From Streptomyces mirabilis (lineage in GTDB: Bacteria > Actinomycetota > Actinomycetes > Streptomycetales > Streptomycetaceae), in NCBI RefSeq assembly GCF_039503195.1, contig NZ_JBCJKP010000001.1, forward strand, positions 8,494,001 to 8,558,000: a stretch of 64,000 nucleotides of DNA, given 5' to 3'. Position 1 is the stretch's first letter; the number at the start of each line of letters is the position of its first letter. Positions 8,813 through 18,366 of the stretch are shown here, piece by piece. Position numbers and translations under genes: made by a program. The notes under the pieces are model-generated. The model saw nothing but the letters and a program-made list of their open reading frames with translations. It had not been told where the DNA came from and ran no database searches.

Positions 8813-10078
8813 ATGGGACAGCCGCACCAGGGCGAGGCAGCCGGGGTGGAGGCGGGGCTCGCTTCCGGGCCCGGGGCCGAGGCGAAGGCGGGCAAGCCGA
8901 CGCTCGGGGTGGGCATGGTCGGATACGCCTTCATGGGCGCCGCCCACTCCCAGGGCTGGCGCACCGTGGGCCGCGTCTTCGACCTGCCGCGCAGCCCGGT
9001 CCTCGCCGCCGTCTGCGGCCGGGACGCGAGCGCGGTGCGGGCCATGGCCGACCGGCACGGCTGGGCGGCGGCCGAGACCGACTGGCGGGCCCTGATCGCC
9101 CGGGACGACGTCGACCTCGTCGACATCTGCACCCCCGGCGACAGCCATGCCGAGATCGCCCTCGCCGCCCTGGCCGCCGGCAAACACGTACTGTGCGAGA
9201 AGCCCCTCGCGAACACGGTCGAGGAGGCGGAGGCGATGACGGAGGCCGCCGAGGCAGCCTTCGCCCGCGGCCAGATGTCCATGGTCGGCTTCAACTACCG
9301 TCGATTGCCCGCGACTTCGCTCGCCCGGAAGATGGTCGCCGAGGGCCGGCTCGGAGCCCTGCGGCACGTACGGGTGACGTACCTTCAGGACTGGCTGGTG
9401 GACCCGGAGTTCCCGCTCACCTGGCGGCTGCGCAAGGAGCTCGCGGGTTCGGGCGCGCTCGGCGACCTCGGGGCCCACATCGTCGACCTCGCCCAGTACC
9501 TGGCGGGCGAGCCGGTCGTCGGGGTCTCCGCGCTCACCGAGACGTTCGTACGGGAGCGCCCGCTGCCCGGCGGAGTGTCGAGCGGACTGACCGCCGTATC
9601 GGCGACGAACCCGCGGGCGGGGGGCGTCGGCACCGTCACCGTCGACGACGCCGCCCTCTTCACCGGCCGCTTCGCCTCCGGCGCCCTCGCCTCCTTCGAG
9701 GCGTCCCGCTTCGCGACCGGACGCAAGAACTCCCTGCGCATCGAACTCAACGGCGAGCGCGGCTCGCTCGCCTTCGACCTGGAACGGCTCAACGAGCTCG
9801 CGTACCACGACCACACCGAACCCGGCACGCACGCGGGCTTCCGCCGGATCCTCGTCACGGAGCCCGACCACCCCTACCTGGCAGCCTGGTGGCCGCCGGG
9901 CCACGGCCTCGGCTACGAGCACACCTTCACCCACCAGGCCCGCGACCTGGTACGGGCCATCGCCGCCGGCCGGCGCCCCGAACCGTCCTTCGCCGACGGG
10001 CTGCGGGTGCAGCGCGTCCTCGCGGCGGTGGAGGAGAGCGCCGAGAAGAACTCCGTCTACACACCCATCGCGGTCTGA
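8813..10078 (+). CDS. Gfo/Idh/MocA family oxidoreductase
   Basis: A 421-residue NAD(P)-dependent sugar or inositol dehydrogenase-like enzyme. The Rossmann dinucleotide loop is near residue 34 ([14 protein letters not shown]), the family motif [12 protein letters not shown] near 128, and the C-terminal alpha/beta half holds the [17 protein letters not shown] signature with the metal/substrate histidine. It follows the transporter operon by 52 bp and precedes the isomerase by 13 bp. Family members oxidise C2/C3 of sugars, inositols and glycosides; the DUF1080 and TIM-barrel neighbours favour 3-keto-sugar chemistry, as inference. Confidence 0.9.
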   Translation: MGQPHQGEAAGVEAGLASGPGAEAKAGKPTLGVGMVGYAFMGAAHSQGWRTVGRVFDLPRSPVLAAVCGRDASAVRAMADRHGWAAAETDWRALIARDDVDLVDICTPGDSHAEIALAALAAGKHVLCEKPLANTVEEAEAMTEAAEAAFARGQMSMVGFNYRRLPATSLARKMVAEGRLGALRHVRVTYLQDWLVDPEFPLTWRLRKELAGSGALGDLGAHIVDLAQYLAGEPVVGVSALTETFVRERPLPGGVSSGLTAVSATNPRAGGVGTVTVDDAALFTGRFASGALASFEASRFATGRKNSLRIELNGERGSLAFDLERLNELAYHDHTEPGTHAGFRRILVTEPDHPYLAAWWPPGHGLGYEHTFTHQARDLVRAIAAGRRPEPSFADGLRVQRVLAAVEESAEKNSVYTPIAV

Positions 10079-10091
10079 GGAGGCCCCGGAC

Positions 10092-11096
10092 ATGCCGCGC
10101 ACCTTCACACTCTTCACCGGCCAGTGGGCCGACCTGCCCCTCGAAGAGGTCTGCCGCCTCGCCCGTGACTTCGGCTATGACGGCCTTGAACTCGCCTGCT
10201 GGGGCGACCACTTCGAGGTCGACAAGGCGCTCGCGGACCCCTCGTACATCGACTCCCGGCACGCGCTCCTCGACAAGTACGGCCTCAAGTGCTGGGCGAT
10301 CTCCAACCATCTGGTCGGCCAGGCCGTCTGCGACGCCATCATCGACGAGCGGCACCGGGCGATCCTGCCCGCCCGGATCTGGGGCGACGGCGAACCCGAG
10401 GGCGTACGGCAGCGGGCCGCCGCCGAGATCGCCGACACCGCGCGCGCCGCGGCGGCCTTCGGCGTCGACACCGTCGTCGGCTTCACCGGCTCGGCGATCT
10501 GGCACCTGGTCGCGATGTTCCCGCCCGCCCCCGAGTCGATGATCGCCCGTGGCTACGAGGACTTCGCGACGCGCTGGAACCCCATCCTGGACGTCTTCGA
10601 CGAGCAGGGCGTGCGGTTCGCGCACGAGGTCCACCCGAGTGAGATCGCCTACGACTACTGGACGACACAGCTCGCGCTCAAGGCGGTCGACCACCGACCG
10701 GCGTTCGGACTGAACTTCGACCCCTCGCACTTCGTCTGGCAGGACCTGGACCCGGTCGGCTTCCTCTACGACTTCCGCGACCGCATCTACCACGTCGACT
10801 GCAAGGAAGCCCGCAAGCGGCTCGACGGCCGCAACGGTCGCCTCGGCTCGCACCTGCCCTGGGGCGATCCCCGGCGCGGCTGGGACTTCGTGTCCGCCGG
10901 CCACGGCGACGTCCCCTGGGAGGACGTCTTCCGCATGCTCCGCTCCATCGACTACACGGGCCCCGTCTCGGTCGAGTGGGAGGACGCCGGCATGGACCGG
11001 CTCCAGGGCGCACCCGAGGCCCTGACCCGTCTCAAGGCGTACGACTTCGAGCCGCCGTCGGGATCCTTCGACGCGGCGTTCGGCAGCAACGACTGA
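10092..11096 (+). CDS. Sugar phosphate isomerase/epimerase family (xylose isomerase-like TIM barrel)
   Basis: A 334-residue single-domain TIM barrel of the AP-endonuclease-2 / IolE-IolI superfamily. Likely metal ligands are seen in [32 protein letters not shown] and [19 protein letters not shown] just upstream gives a good ribosome binding site 13 bp after the oxidoreductase stop. Such proteins epimerise, isomerise or lyse keto-sugars made by Gfo/Idh partners. The exact reaction cannot be inferred. A GC-rich hairpin at 11111 follows. Confidence 0.88.
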   Translation: MPRTFTLFTGQWADLPLEEVCRLARDFGYDGLELACWGDHFEVDKALADPSYIDSRHALLDKYGLKCWAISNHLVGQAVCDAIIDERHRAILPARIWGDGEPEGVRQRAAAEIADTARAAAAFGVDTVVGFTGSAIWHLVAMFPPAPESMIARGYEDFATRWNPILDVFDEQGVRFAHEVHPSEIAYDYWTTQLALKAVDHRPAFGLNFDPSHFVWQDLDPVGFLYDFRDRIYHVDCKEARKRLDGRNGRLGSHLPWGDPRRGWDFVSAGHGDVPWEDVFRMLRSIDYTGPVSVEWEDAGMDRLQGAPEALTRLKAYDFEPPSGSFDAAFGSND

Positions 11097-11110
11097 CTTC
11101 TCCTGTGTCT

Positions 11111-11132
11111 CCGGGGTGACGGCGCACCCCGG
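11111..11132 (+). terminator. Putative terminator hairpin
   Basis: CCGGGGTG / CACCCCGG forms an 8-bp perfect stem with a 6-nt loop 15 bp after the isomerase stop. There is no T-run, so it may only attenuate transcription into the secreted enzymes downstream. Confidence 0.45.
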
Positions 11133-11176
11133 CGCAAGCACCCGCTCGTACAACCAGCCCCTTTCTGGAGGCATTC

Positions 11177-13681
11177 GTGCACGGGAAAGACCGCGCCACC
11201 CACACCGACAGAACCGAGACCCACAGACGACGCCCCGCATTCCGCCGAGCGCTCGCCCTGCTGAGCGGCGCGTTGCTCGCGGCCGCCTCGCTCACCCTCA
11301 CCGCACCCCCGGCCGGCGCAGCCGTCGCCGCCCCGGGGAACACGGCAGCGGCGGAGGACTTCCAGCAGGTCACCCTCGCCAAGGGCGAGCCCGAGGTCGG
11401 CGAGCCCATGTCGCTCGCCGTGCTCCCCGACCGCTCGGTCCTGCACACCTCGCGCGACGGCGAACTCCGCCTCACCGACGCGGCCGGAAACACAAAGATC
11501 GCGGGCAAGCTCGACGTCTACACGCACGACGAGGAAGGCCTGCAAGGCGTCGGCATAGACCCGGGCTTCGCCGACAACCGCTTCATCTACCTCTACTACG
11601 CGCCGCCCCTGAACACCCCGGCGGGCGACGCCCCCGAGACGGGCACGGCGGCCGACTTCGCGCCCTTCGACGGCGTCAACCGTCTCTCCCGCTTCGTCCT
11701 CAGGACGGACGGCACCCTCGACACCGCCAGCGAGAAGAAGATCCTCGACGTCCAGGCCACCCGCGGCATCTGCTGCCACGTCGGCGGCGACATCGACTTC
11801 GACGCGGCGGGAAACCTGTACCTGTCGACCGGGGACGACTCCAACCCCTTCCAGTCCGACGGCTTCACGCCCATCGACGAGCGCCCCGACCGCAACCCGG
11901 TCTTCGACGCCCAGCGCTCGGCCGGCAACACCAACGACCTGCGCGGCAAGATCCTGCGCATCAAGGTGAACGCCGACGGCTCGTACTCCATCCCCGACGG
12001 CAACCTCTTCCCGCCCGGCACGGACAAGACGCGGCCCGAGATCTACGCGATGGGCTTCCGCAACCCGTTCCGCTTCAGCGTCGACAACGCGACGGGCATC
12101 GTCTACGTCGGTGACTACGGCCCCGACGCCGGCGCGGCCGATCCGGCACGCGGCCCCGGCGGCCAGGTCGAGTTCGCCCGCGTCACCGGCCCCGGCAACT
12201 TCGGCTGGCCGTACTGCACGGGCAAGAACGACGCCTACGTGGACTACGACTTCGCGACGAAGACCTCCGGCGCCGCCTTCGACTGCAACGCCCCGAAGAA
12301 CACCTCCCCGCACAACACGGGACTGACGGACCTGCCCCCGGCCCAGCCCGCCTGGATCCCCTACGACGGCGCCTCCGTGCCGGAGTTCGGCAGCGGCTCG
12401 GAGTCCCCGATGGGCGGCCCGGTCTACCACTACGACGCCTCGCTCGACTCGCCCGTGAAGTTCCCGCAGGCGTACGACGGGAACTTCTTCGCCGGAGAGT
12501 TCGGCCGCCGCTGGATCAAGCGGATCGCGAGCGACTCCGCCGGCACGGTGCAGTCCATCAACTCCGTCCCGTGGACCGGCACGCAGGTGATGGACATGGC
12601 GTTCGGACCGGACGGCGCCCTGTACGTCCTCGACTACGGCACAGCCTGGTTCGGCGGCGACGAGAACTCGGGCCTCTACCGCATCGAGAACGCCACCGAC
12701 GGCCACTCGCCCGTCGCGCAGGCCGCGGCCGACCGCACCTCGGGGCAGGCCGCGCTCAAGGTGAGCTTCTCCTCGGCCGGTTCGTCCGACGCGGACGGGG
12801 ACGCCCTCACCTACAGCTGGGACTTCGGCGACGGCGGTACGTCGACGGCGGCGAACCCCTCGCACAAGTACAGGACGAACGGCACCTACACGGCGACGGT
12901 GACCGCCAAGGACGCGACCGGCCGCACCGGCAGCGCGAGCGTGCAGATCGTGGTCGGCAACACCGCACCCAAGGTCGTGATCGAACAACCGCGTGACGGT
13001 CAGCTCTTCAGCTTCGGCGACCCCGTGCCCTTCAAGGTGAAGGTCACCGACCCCGAGGACGGCCGAGCCATCGACTGCGCCAAGGTGAAGGTCACCTTCA
13101 TCCTCGGCCACGACAGCCACGGCCACCCGCTCACCTCGGCCAACGGCTGCTCCGGCACCCTCCAGACCAGTGCCGACGGCGGCCACGACCAGGACGCCAA
13201 CATCTTCGGAGTCCTCGACGCCGAGTACACCGACGGCGGAGGCGGCGGCCAGGCCCCGCTGACCACCCACGACCAGAACGTGCTCCAGCCCAAGCACCGC
13301 CAGGCCGAGCACTACGGCAAGGCCTCCAGCATCACCGTCCAGTCGAAGACCACCGCGCACGGCGGCAAAACCGTCGGCGACATCGACAACGGCGACTGGA
13401 TCTCCTTCACGCCCTACTCCCTGAGCGACGCCCAGAAGATCACGGCACGTGTGTCCTCCGCCGGCGCGGGCGGCACCCTCGAGATCCGCGCGGGCTCCCC
13501 GACCGGCCGCACGCTGGGCCGGGCGACCGTACCGGTGACGGGTGGCTGGGACACCTTCCAGGACGTGAGCGCCGATCTCGCGAACGCCCCGCGCGGCACC
13601 ACCACGCTCTACCTCGTCTTCAAGGGAAGCGGCACGGGAGCGCTCTACGACGTGGACGACTTCACCTTCACGACGAGCTGA
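11177..13681 (+). CDS. Secreted PQQ-dependent sugar dehydrogenase-like protein with PKD and carbohydrate-binding modules
   Basis: An 834-residue secreted multidomain enzyme. A twin-arginine-like basic stretch and hydrophobic core (residues about 15-50, ending AGAAVAA) form the signal peptide. Residues about 55-510 read as a six-bladed propeller of the soluble glucose dehydrogenase / aldose sugar dehydrogenase type (GLQGVGIDPGF, GDIDFDAAGNLYLSTGDDS, LRGKILRIKV, YAMGFRNPFRFSVD, GPDGALYVLDYG). A PKD domain follows (about 515-600; YSWDFGDGGTS), and the C-terminal region (about 700-834) resembles CBM6. The GTG start has GGAGG at the right distance. It probably oxidises a polysaccharide-derived sugar outside the cell. 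It is followed by the ThuA-DUF1080 lipoprotein with a 15-bp gap. Confidence 0.85.
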   Translation: MHGKDRATHTDRTETHRRRPAFRRALALLSGALLAAASLTLTAPPAGAAVAAPGNTAAAEDFQQVTLAKGEPEVGEPMSLAVLPDRSVLHTSRDGELRLTDAAGNTKIAGKLDVYTHDEEGLQGVGIDPGFADNRFIYLYYAPPLNTPAGDAPETGTAADFAPFDGVNRLSRFVLRTDGTLDTASEKKILDVQATRGICCHVGGDIDFDAAGNLYLSTGDDSNPFQSDGFTPIDERPDRNPVFDAQRSAGNTNDLRGKILRIKVNADGSYSIPDGNLFPPGTDKTRPEIYAMGFRNPFRFSVDNATGIVYVGDYGPDAGAADPARGPGGQVEFARVTGPGNFGWPYCTGKNDAYVDYDFATKTSGAAFDCNAPKNTSPHNTGLTDLPPAQPAWIPYDGASVPEFGSGSESPMGGPVYHYDASLDSPVKFPQAYDGNFFAGEFGRRWIKRIASDSAGTVQSINSVPWTGTQVMDMAFGPDGALYVLDYGTAWFGGDENSGLYRIENATDGHSPVAQAAADRTSGQAALKVSFSSAGSSDADGDALTYSWDFGDGGTSTAANPSHKYRTNGTYTATVTAKDATGRTGSASVQIVVGNTAPKVVIEQPRDGQLFSFGDPVPFKVKVTDPEDGRAIDCAKVKVTFILGHDSHGHPLTSANGCSGTLQTSADGGHDQDANIFGVLDAEYTDGGGGGQAPLTTHDQNVLQPKHRQAEHYGKASSITVQSKTTAHGGKTVGDIDNGDWISFTPYSLSDAQKITARVSSAGAGGTLEIRAGSPTGRTLGRATVPVTGGWDTFQDVSADLANAPRGTTTLYLVFKGSGTGALYDVDDFTFTTS

Positions 13682-13696
13682 CGGGGGGTGACGGTC

Positions 13697-15040
13697 ATGC
13701 GCACATCCATACGCATGCTGACCGTGGGTGCCGCTGCCGCCCTGCTCCTCGGCTGCGTGTCGGGACCGGCGGCGTCGAAGGGCGCGGACGGGCCCGACAG
13801 GAGCCGGGTGCTGGTCTTCTCCAAGACCGCGGGCTTCCGGCACGACTCGATCCCCGAGGGGATCGCGGCCGTACGGGAGCTCGGGGCCACGGGCGGCTTC
13901 ACGGTCGACGCCACGGAGGACGCGGGCGCCTTCACCGCACGCAACCTGGCGCGGTACGACGCCGTCGTCTTCCTCTCGACGACCGGTGACGTCCTCGACA
14001 CCACCCAACAGGCCGCCTTCGAGCGGTACATCAAGCGGGGCGGCGGCTATGTGGGCATCCACGCGGCCGCCGACACCGAGTACGACTGGGCCTTCTACGG
14101 CGGCCTCGCGGGCGCGTACTTCCAGTCGCACCCCGCGATCCAGCCCGCGACGGTCACCGTCGAGGACCGCTCCCACCCGGCGACCTCGGGGCTCCCGAGA
14201 TCCTGGGAGCGCATGGACGAGTGGTACAACTACCGCTCGAATCCGCGCGACCGGGCCCACGTCCTCGCCTCGCTCGACGAGTCCTCGTACACCGGCGGCA
14301 CGATGAGCGGCGACCATCCGATCGCCTGGTGCCAGGAGTACCGGGGCGGCCGCGCCTTCTACACCGGGGGCGGCCATACCAAGGAGTCCTACGCCGAACC
14401 CGCCTTCCGACAGCACCTGCTGGGTGGCATCCGGTACGCCATCGGCGCCGCCCAGGCCGACTGCCGCCCGGAGAACGGCTACCGGCCGCTCTTCGACGGC
14501 ACGGCCGAGTCGCTGGCGGCGTGGAAACAGGCGGGCCCGGGTTCGTTCTCGCTGAGCGACGACGGCACGCTGACGTCGCACGACGGCCTGGGGATGCTCT
14601 GGTACGCCGGTTCCGGGTTCGGCTCGTACTCGCTGAAGCTGGACTGGCGGGTGGCCGGGGACGACAACTCCGGAGTGTTCGTCGGGTTCCCGGAGTCCGA
14701 CGACCCCTGGTCGGCCGTCAACAACGGCTACGAGATCCAGATCGACGCGACCGACGCCCCCGACCGCACCACCGGGGCCGTGTACAGCTTCCAGTCCGCC
14801 GACCTGAAGAAGCGCGACCGCGCGCTGAACCCGCCGGGGGAGTGGAACACGTACGAGATCCGCGTGGAGGGCGAGCGCCTCCGCGTCTGGCTCAACGGCG
14901 TGAAGATCAACGATTTCACCAACACCGATCCGGTACGAAGCCTGCGCGACGGACACATCGGCCTCCAGAACCATGGAGCCGACGACCAGGTGTCCTTCCG
15001 CGACGTCCGGATCAAGGAACTGCCCACGAAGGGCGACTGA
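13697..15040 (+). CDS. ThuA-DUF1080 fusion lipoprotein (3-keto-disaccharide hydrolase-like)
   Basis: A 447-residue exported protein. The N-terminus MRTSIRMLTVGAAAALLLGC is a lipoprotein signal with lipobox Cys20. Residues about 33-255 are a ThuA glutamine-amidotransferase-like domain (RVLVFSKTAGFRHDSIPEG, YVGIHAAADTEYDW). Residues about 270-447 are DUF1080, a concanavalin-like fold (YRPLFDGTAESLAAW, YSLKLDWRVAGDDNSG, NNGYEIQID, RVWLNGVKINDF). DUF1080 members hydrolyse or lyse 3-keto-glucosides. A GTG at 13688 is also possible, but the ATG has the G-rich ribosome binding site at better spacing. A strong terminator follows. Confidence 0.85.
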   Translation: MRTSIRMLTVGAAAALLLGCVSGPAASKGADGPDRSRVLVFSKTAGFRHDSIPEGIAAVRELGATGGFTVDATEDAGAFTARNLARYDAVVFLSTTGDVLDTTQQAAFERYIKRGGGYVGIHAAADTEYDWAFYGGLAGAYFQSHPAIQPATVTVEDRSHPATSGLPRSWERMDEWYNYRSNPRDRAHVLASLDESSYTGGTMSGDHPIAWCQEYRGGRAFYTGGGHTKESYAEPAFRQHLLGGIRYAIGAAQADCRPENGYRPLFDGTAESLAAWKQAGPGSFSLSDDGTLTSHDGLGMLWYAGSGFGSYSLKLDWRVAGDDNSGVFVGFPESDDPWSAVNNGYEIQIDATDAPDRTTGAVYSFQSADLKKRDRALNPPGEWNTYEIRVEGERLRVWLNGVKINDFTNTDPVRSLRDGHIGLQNHGADDQVSFRDVRIKELPTKGD

Positions 15041-15044
15041 CCGG

Positions 15045-15100
15045 CGGCGGGCGGGGGACGCCGGACCCCCGCCCGCCGTCTCGCCCACCTCGCTTCTTTC
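15045..15100 (+). terminator. Strong terminator after the ThuA-DUF1080 gene
   Basis: A perfect 12-bp stem GGCGGGCGGGGG / CCCCCGCCCGCC (15046-15057 with 15066-15077) with an 8-nt loop is followed by pyrimidine-rich DNA containing CTTCTTTCTCC. It marks the end of the carbohydrate cluster and the start of the ebo-type operon. Confidence 0.7.
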
Positions 15101-15149
15101 TCCTCTCTCCTCTCCCCTGTGTGGCTGACGTACGACAAGGAGGCTGCCC

Positions 15150-16292
15150 ATGTCCCCCATGCCCGCGTCCCTTTCCGAACCTCGGGTGGGGGTGTGGCTG
15201 ATCGGAGCCCGCGGCTCCGTCGCCACCACCGTCATCGCGGGCTGCGCGGCCCTCACCGCCGGCCTGCACCCCCCGACGGGCATGGTCACCGAGACATCCC
15301 TCTTCGCCGAGTGCGGCCTGCCCACGCTGTCCTCCCTCGTCTTCGGCGGCCACGACACCGTGGACTGCCCACTGCCGAAACGGGCCGAGGCCCTGGCCGC
15401 CGGTGGTGTGCTCCCACCCGGCCTCCCCTCGGCCATCGCGGCCGAACTGGCGGCCGCCGACGCGGAGATCCGCCCCGGCGGCCCCGCCCCCGGCGACACA
15501 CGGGACGAGTCCGAGCTCGTGGACGCCTTCGCGACCGATCTGCGCGACTTCGTACGACGACGGGGTCTGACCCGGGCGGTCGTGCTGAACGTGGCCTCCA
15601 CCGAACCCGCGCCCGTGGGCTCCGCCCTGCCCCCGAGCTCGCTCTACGCGGCGGCGGCGCTGGCGGCCGGCTGCCCCTACGTGAACTTCACCCCGTCCAC
15701 CGGTCTGCACCACCCGGCGCTGGCCTCGGTGGCACGCGCCGGCCGCCTCCCGTACGCCGGCCGTGACGGCAAGACGGGCCAGACCCTGCTGCGGTCGGTG
15801 CTCGGCCCGATGTTCGCGCAGCGCGCACTGGAGGTCCGCGCCTGGTCCGGCACCAACCTGCTCGGCGGCGGCGACGGCGCCTCCCTCGCCGACCCGGCAG
15901 CCGCCGCGGCCAAGAACGCCGGCAAGGAACGGGTCCTCGCGGACACCCTGGGCCGGGCCCCGCAGGGCGAGGTCCACATCGACGACGTACCTGCCCTCGG
16001 CGACTGGAAGACCGCCTGGGACCACATCGCCTTCGACGGCTTCCTCGGCACCCGGATGATCCTGCAGACCACCTGGCAGGGCTGCGACTCCGCCCTGGCG
16101 GCGCCCCTGGTCCTCGACCTCGCGCGCCTGGTCTCCCGCGCGCACGAGGCCGGTCTCTCGGGCCCCTTGAGCGAACTCGGCTTCTACTTCAAGGACCCGG
16201 TGGGCGACGGGCCCGCGGCGCTGGGTGAGCAGTACGCGGCCCTGGCGGGGCTCGCGGGGCGGCTCCGCGCACTTCCCGGGGAGACCCGATGA
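15150..16292 (+). CDS. Inositol-3-phosphate synthase family protein (ebo-type operon)
   Basis: A 380-residue NAD-dependent cyclase of the myo-inositol-1-phosphate synthase family. Visible features are the N-terminal Rossmann loop GARGSVATTVIAG, VNFTPSTG, the central DGKTGQTLLRSVL segment and the family signature WSGTNLLGGGDGASLADP. It opens a seven-gene run of overlapping genes encoding ebo proteins, where other bacteria place EboD, a 3-dehydroquinate-synthase-like sugar-phosphate cyclase. AAGGAGG precedes the ATG. In this setting it probably makes a cyclitol phosphate for the ebo product and not housekeeping inositol phosphate; that is inference. Stop and next start overlap (ATGA). Confidence 0.88.
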   Translation: MSPMPASLSEPRVGVWLIGARGSVATTVIAGCAALTAGLHPPTGMVTETSLFAECGLPTLSSLVFGGHDTVDCPLPKRAEALAAGGVLPPGLPSAIAAELAAADAEIRPGGPAPGDTRDESELVDAFATDLRDFVRRRGLTRAVVLNVASTEPAPVGSALPPSSLYAAAALAAGCPYVNFTPSTGLHHPALASVARAGRLPYAGRDGKTGQTLLRSVLGPMFAQRALEVRAWSGTNLLGGGDGASLADPAAAAAKNAGKERVLADTLGRAPQGEVHIDDVPALGDWKTAWDHIAFDGFLGTRMILQTTWQGCDSALAAPLVLDLARLVSRAHEAGLSGPLSELGFYFKDPVGDGPAALGEQYAALAGLAGRLRALPGETR

Positions 16293-17374
16293 CGCCGCGC
16301 CCGCTCGGGCCGGACCGACCGACCACGACGAGCCCGCCGCACGGCCCGACCCAGAGCCCGAGCCCGACCCCGACCCTGAGCCCGAGCCCGACCCAGAGCC
16401 CGAGCCAGGGCCCGCGAGCGGGTACAACATCCGGGGCCGGGGCCGGGGCCGGGGCGGGGGCGGGGACGGGGGCCAGGGCCTGGGCCGAACTCCTCCGTCT
16501 GCCCGCCCTGTTCACCGTCCCGGGCGACGCCCTCGCCGGTGCCGCCACCACCGGCAACCGCCCCAACCCCCGCACCCTGCTCGCCATCGCCTCCTCCCTC
16601 TGTCTGTACGAGGCGGGCATGGCCCTCAACGACTGGGCCGACCAGGCCGAGGACGCCCTCGACCGCCCACACCGCCCACTGCCCTCCGGACGCATCCGTC
16701 CGCGCGCGGCCCTCGTCGCCGCAGGCGCCCTCACGGCGGCGGGCCTGGCCCTGGCAGCACGCGCCGGACGCCCGGCCCTCGCCGTCGCGGCCCCCCTCGC
16801 GGCCACCGTCTGGGCGTACGACCTCGCGCTCAAACGAACCCCCGCCGGGCCGGCGGCGATGGCCACCGCACGGGGCCTGGACCTGCTCCTCGGCGCGACG
16901 GCCACCGGTGGCAGCGCCCGCCCCGCCCTGCCCTCCGCCCTGACCCTGGCCACCCACACCCTCGCGGTGACCACGGTGTCCAGCGGCGAGACCCGGGGCG
17001 GTTCGCCGCTCGCACCGCTGGCCGCGCTCGCCACGACGGGCACGCTCGCCTGGACCTTGACGAGGACCCCGCAGGCCCCGGGCACGGCCCCCTCCCGATA
17101 CCCCGCCGCGGCCCCTTCCCGGCACCCCGCCGCGGACACCTTGCGCACCGTCCTCGCCGCCGCCTTCGTCGCCACCTCGGGCCGCCCCCTCCTCCACGCC
17201 GCCCTCAACCCCTCACCCCCGCTCACCCAGCGAGCCGTCGGCGGCGGGATCCGCGCGATGATCCCCCTCCAGGCCGCCCTCGCGGCCCGCTCCGGCGCCC
17301 TCGCCTCCGCCCTTCTCACGGCCGCCCTCGCCCCGGCGGCCCGCAGATTCGCGAGGAAGGTGAGCGTCACATGA
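16289..17374 (+). CDS. UbiA family prenyltransferase (EboC-like, SCO3242 type)
   Basis: A 361-residue membrane prenyltransferase. The Mg/prenyl-diphosphate motif NDWADQAEDALDRPHRPLPSG lies near residue 112; a second polar loop around WAYDLALKRTPAGP precedes the later helices. About eight hydrophobic segments follow residue 70. Residues about 10-65 are low-complexity, first Ser/Pro/Gln-rich and then Ala/Gly-rich, encoded by hexanucleotide repeats, and are unlike other UbiA proteins. The start is the ATG overlapping the cyclase stop. In ebo operons EboC is thought to attach a prenyl group to a polar precursor. Confidence 0.85.
   Translation: MTPRPLGPDRPTTTSPPHGPTQSPSPTPTLSPSPTQSPSQGPRAGTTSGAGAGAGAGAGTGARAWAELLRLPALFTVPGDALAGAATTGNRPNPRTLLAIASSLCLYEAGMALNDWADQAEDALDRPHRPLPSGRIRPRAALVAAGALTAAGLALAARAGRPALAVAAPLAATVWAYDLALKRTPAGPAAMATARGLDLLLGATATGGSARPALPSALTLATHTLAVTTVSSGETRGGSPLAPLAALATTGTLAWTLTRTPQAPGTAPSRYPAAAPSRHPAADTLRTVLAAAFVATSGRPLLHAALNPSPPLTQRAVGGGIRAMIPLQAALAARSGALASALLTAALAPAARRFARKVSVT
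16340..16475. repeat. Hexanucleotide-type simple repeats inside the prenyltransferase gene
   Basis: Repeated GAGCCC and GACCC units are followed by repeated GGGGCC units, all in frame with the prenyltransferase N-terminus. They encode a Ser/Pro-rich then Ala/Gly-rich linker. Such repeats are prone to slippage, so length variation between strains is expected. Confidence 0.8.
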
Positions 17375-18366
17375 CCCCGACACCCCACCGCACGAACCCC
17401 CGGCCCCAGGCCACGAACGCCCACCCCCTCCGCTTCGGCTACGGCACCAACGGTCTCGCCGACCTCCGCCTCGACGACGCCCTCGCCCTCCTCGCGGACC
17501 TCGGCTACGACGGCGTCGGCCTGACCCTCGACCACATGCACCTGGACCCCCTGGCCCCGGACGTCGCCGCCCGCACCCGGAAGGCGGCCCGCAGGCTGGA
17601 GACCCTCGGACTCGGCGTCACCGTCGAGACCGGCGCCCGCTATGTGCTCGATCCGCGCCGCAAGCACGGCCCCTCGCTCCTCGACCCGGACCCGACCGAC
17701 CGGGCCCGCCGCGTCGACCTCCTCATCCGCGCCGTCCGCATCGCCGCCGACCTCGGCGCCCACGCCGTCCACTGCTTCAGCGGAGTACGCCCGGCCGACC
17801 CGACCCACCTGGCCGACCCAGCCCACCTGGCCGACCCAGCCGACCCGGCCGATCCCGCCGCCACGGCCGACCCCGCCGAGGACACCGCCTGGAAGCGCCT
17901 CGCCGAGACACTCACCCCCGTGCTGGACGCGGCCACCCACGCCGGTGTCCCGCTCGCCGTCGAACCCGAACCAGGTCATCTCCTCGCCACCCTCGCCGAC
18001 TTCCACCACCTGCGCCGCATGCTCGGCGACCCGCCCGCCCTCGGCCTCACCCTCGACATCGGCCACTGCCAGTGCCTGGAACCCCTGCCACCCGCCGACT
18101 GCGTCCGTGCCGCCGCCCCCTGGCTGCGGCACGTCCAGATCGAGGACATGCGCCGAGGCCACCACGAACACCTCCCGTTCGGGGACGGGGAGATCGACTT
18201 CCCGCCCGTACTCGAAGCCCTGGCCGCCACCGGCTATCCGGCGCTGACCGTCGTCGAACTGCCCCGCCACTCCCACGCGGGACCCCACTTCGCCGCACAG
18301 TCCCTCCCGTTCCTCCACCGCGCGGCCCGGGCGATCCCCGCAGGCGCCGAAGGGAGCACCCCGTGA
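17371..18366 (+). CDS. Sugar phosphate isomerase/epimerase-like TIM barrel (ebo-type operon)
   Basis: A 331-residue xylose isomerase-like TIM barrel. Core segments are LRFGYGTNGLADLRLDDAL near the N-terminus, HCFSGV, LAVEPEPGHLL, LTLDIGHCQCLEP, HVQIEDMRRGHHEHLPFGDGE and LTVVELPRHSH, giving the Glu/Asp/His metal site of the family. Residues about 143-170 are an Asp/Pro/Ala/His/Leu repeat insertion encoded by tandem DNA repeats. The start is the ATG overlapping the prenyltransferase stop and the end overlaps the EboA start, so it is fully embedded in the operon. Confidence 0.85.
   Translation: MTPTPHRTNPRPQATNAHPLRFGYGTNGLADLRLDDALALLADLGYDGVGLTLDHMHLDPLAPDVAARTRKAARRLETLGLGVTVETGARYVLDPRRKHGPSLLDPDPTDRARRVDLLIRAVRIAADLGAHAVHCFSGVRPADPTHLADPAHLADPADPADPAATADPAEDTAWKRLAETLTPVLDAATHAGVPLAVEPEPGHLLATLADFHHLRRMLGDPPALGLTLDIGHCQCLEPLPPADCVRAAAPWLRHVQIEDMRRGHHEHLPFGDGEIDFPPVLEALAATGYPALTVVELPRHSHAGPHFAAQSLPFLHRAARAIPAGAEGSTP
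17795..17880. repeat. In-frame minisatellite in the TIM-barrel gene
   Basis: Imperfect repeats of 9-18 bp built from CTGGCCGACCCAGCCCAC and GCCGACCCGGCC encode repeated ADP and HLADPA peptides between two barrel elements. The insertion is likely a surface loop and probably varies in length. Confidence 0.7.

Noticed and set aside
10952..15601. A 1549-codon open frame on the minus strand
   Set aside because: It is antisense to four convincing plus-strand genes; its Arg/Gly/Val-rich composition is the usual shadow of high-GC coding DNA and has no recognisable domain.
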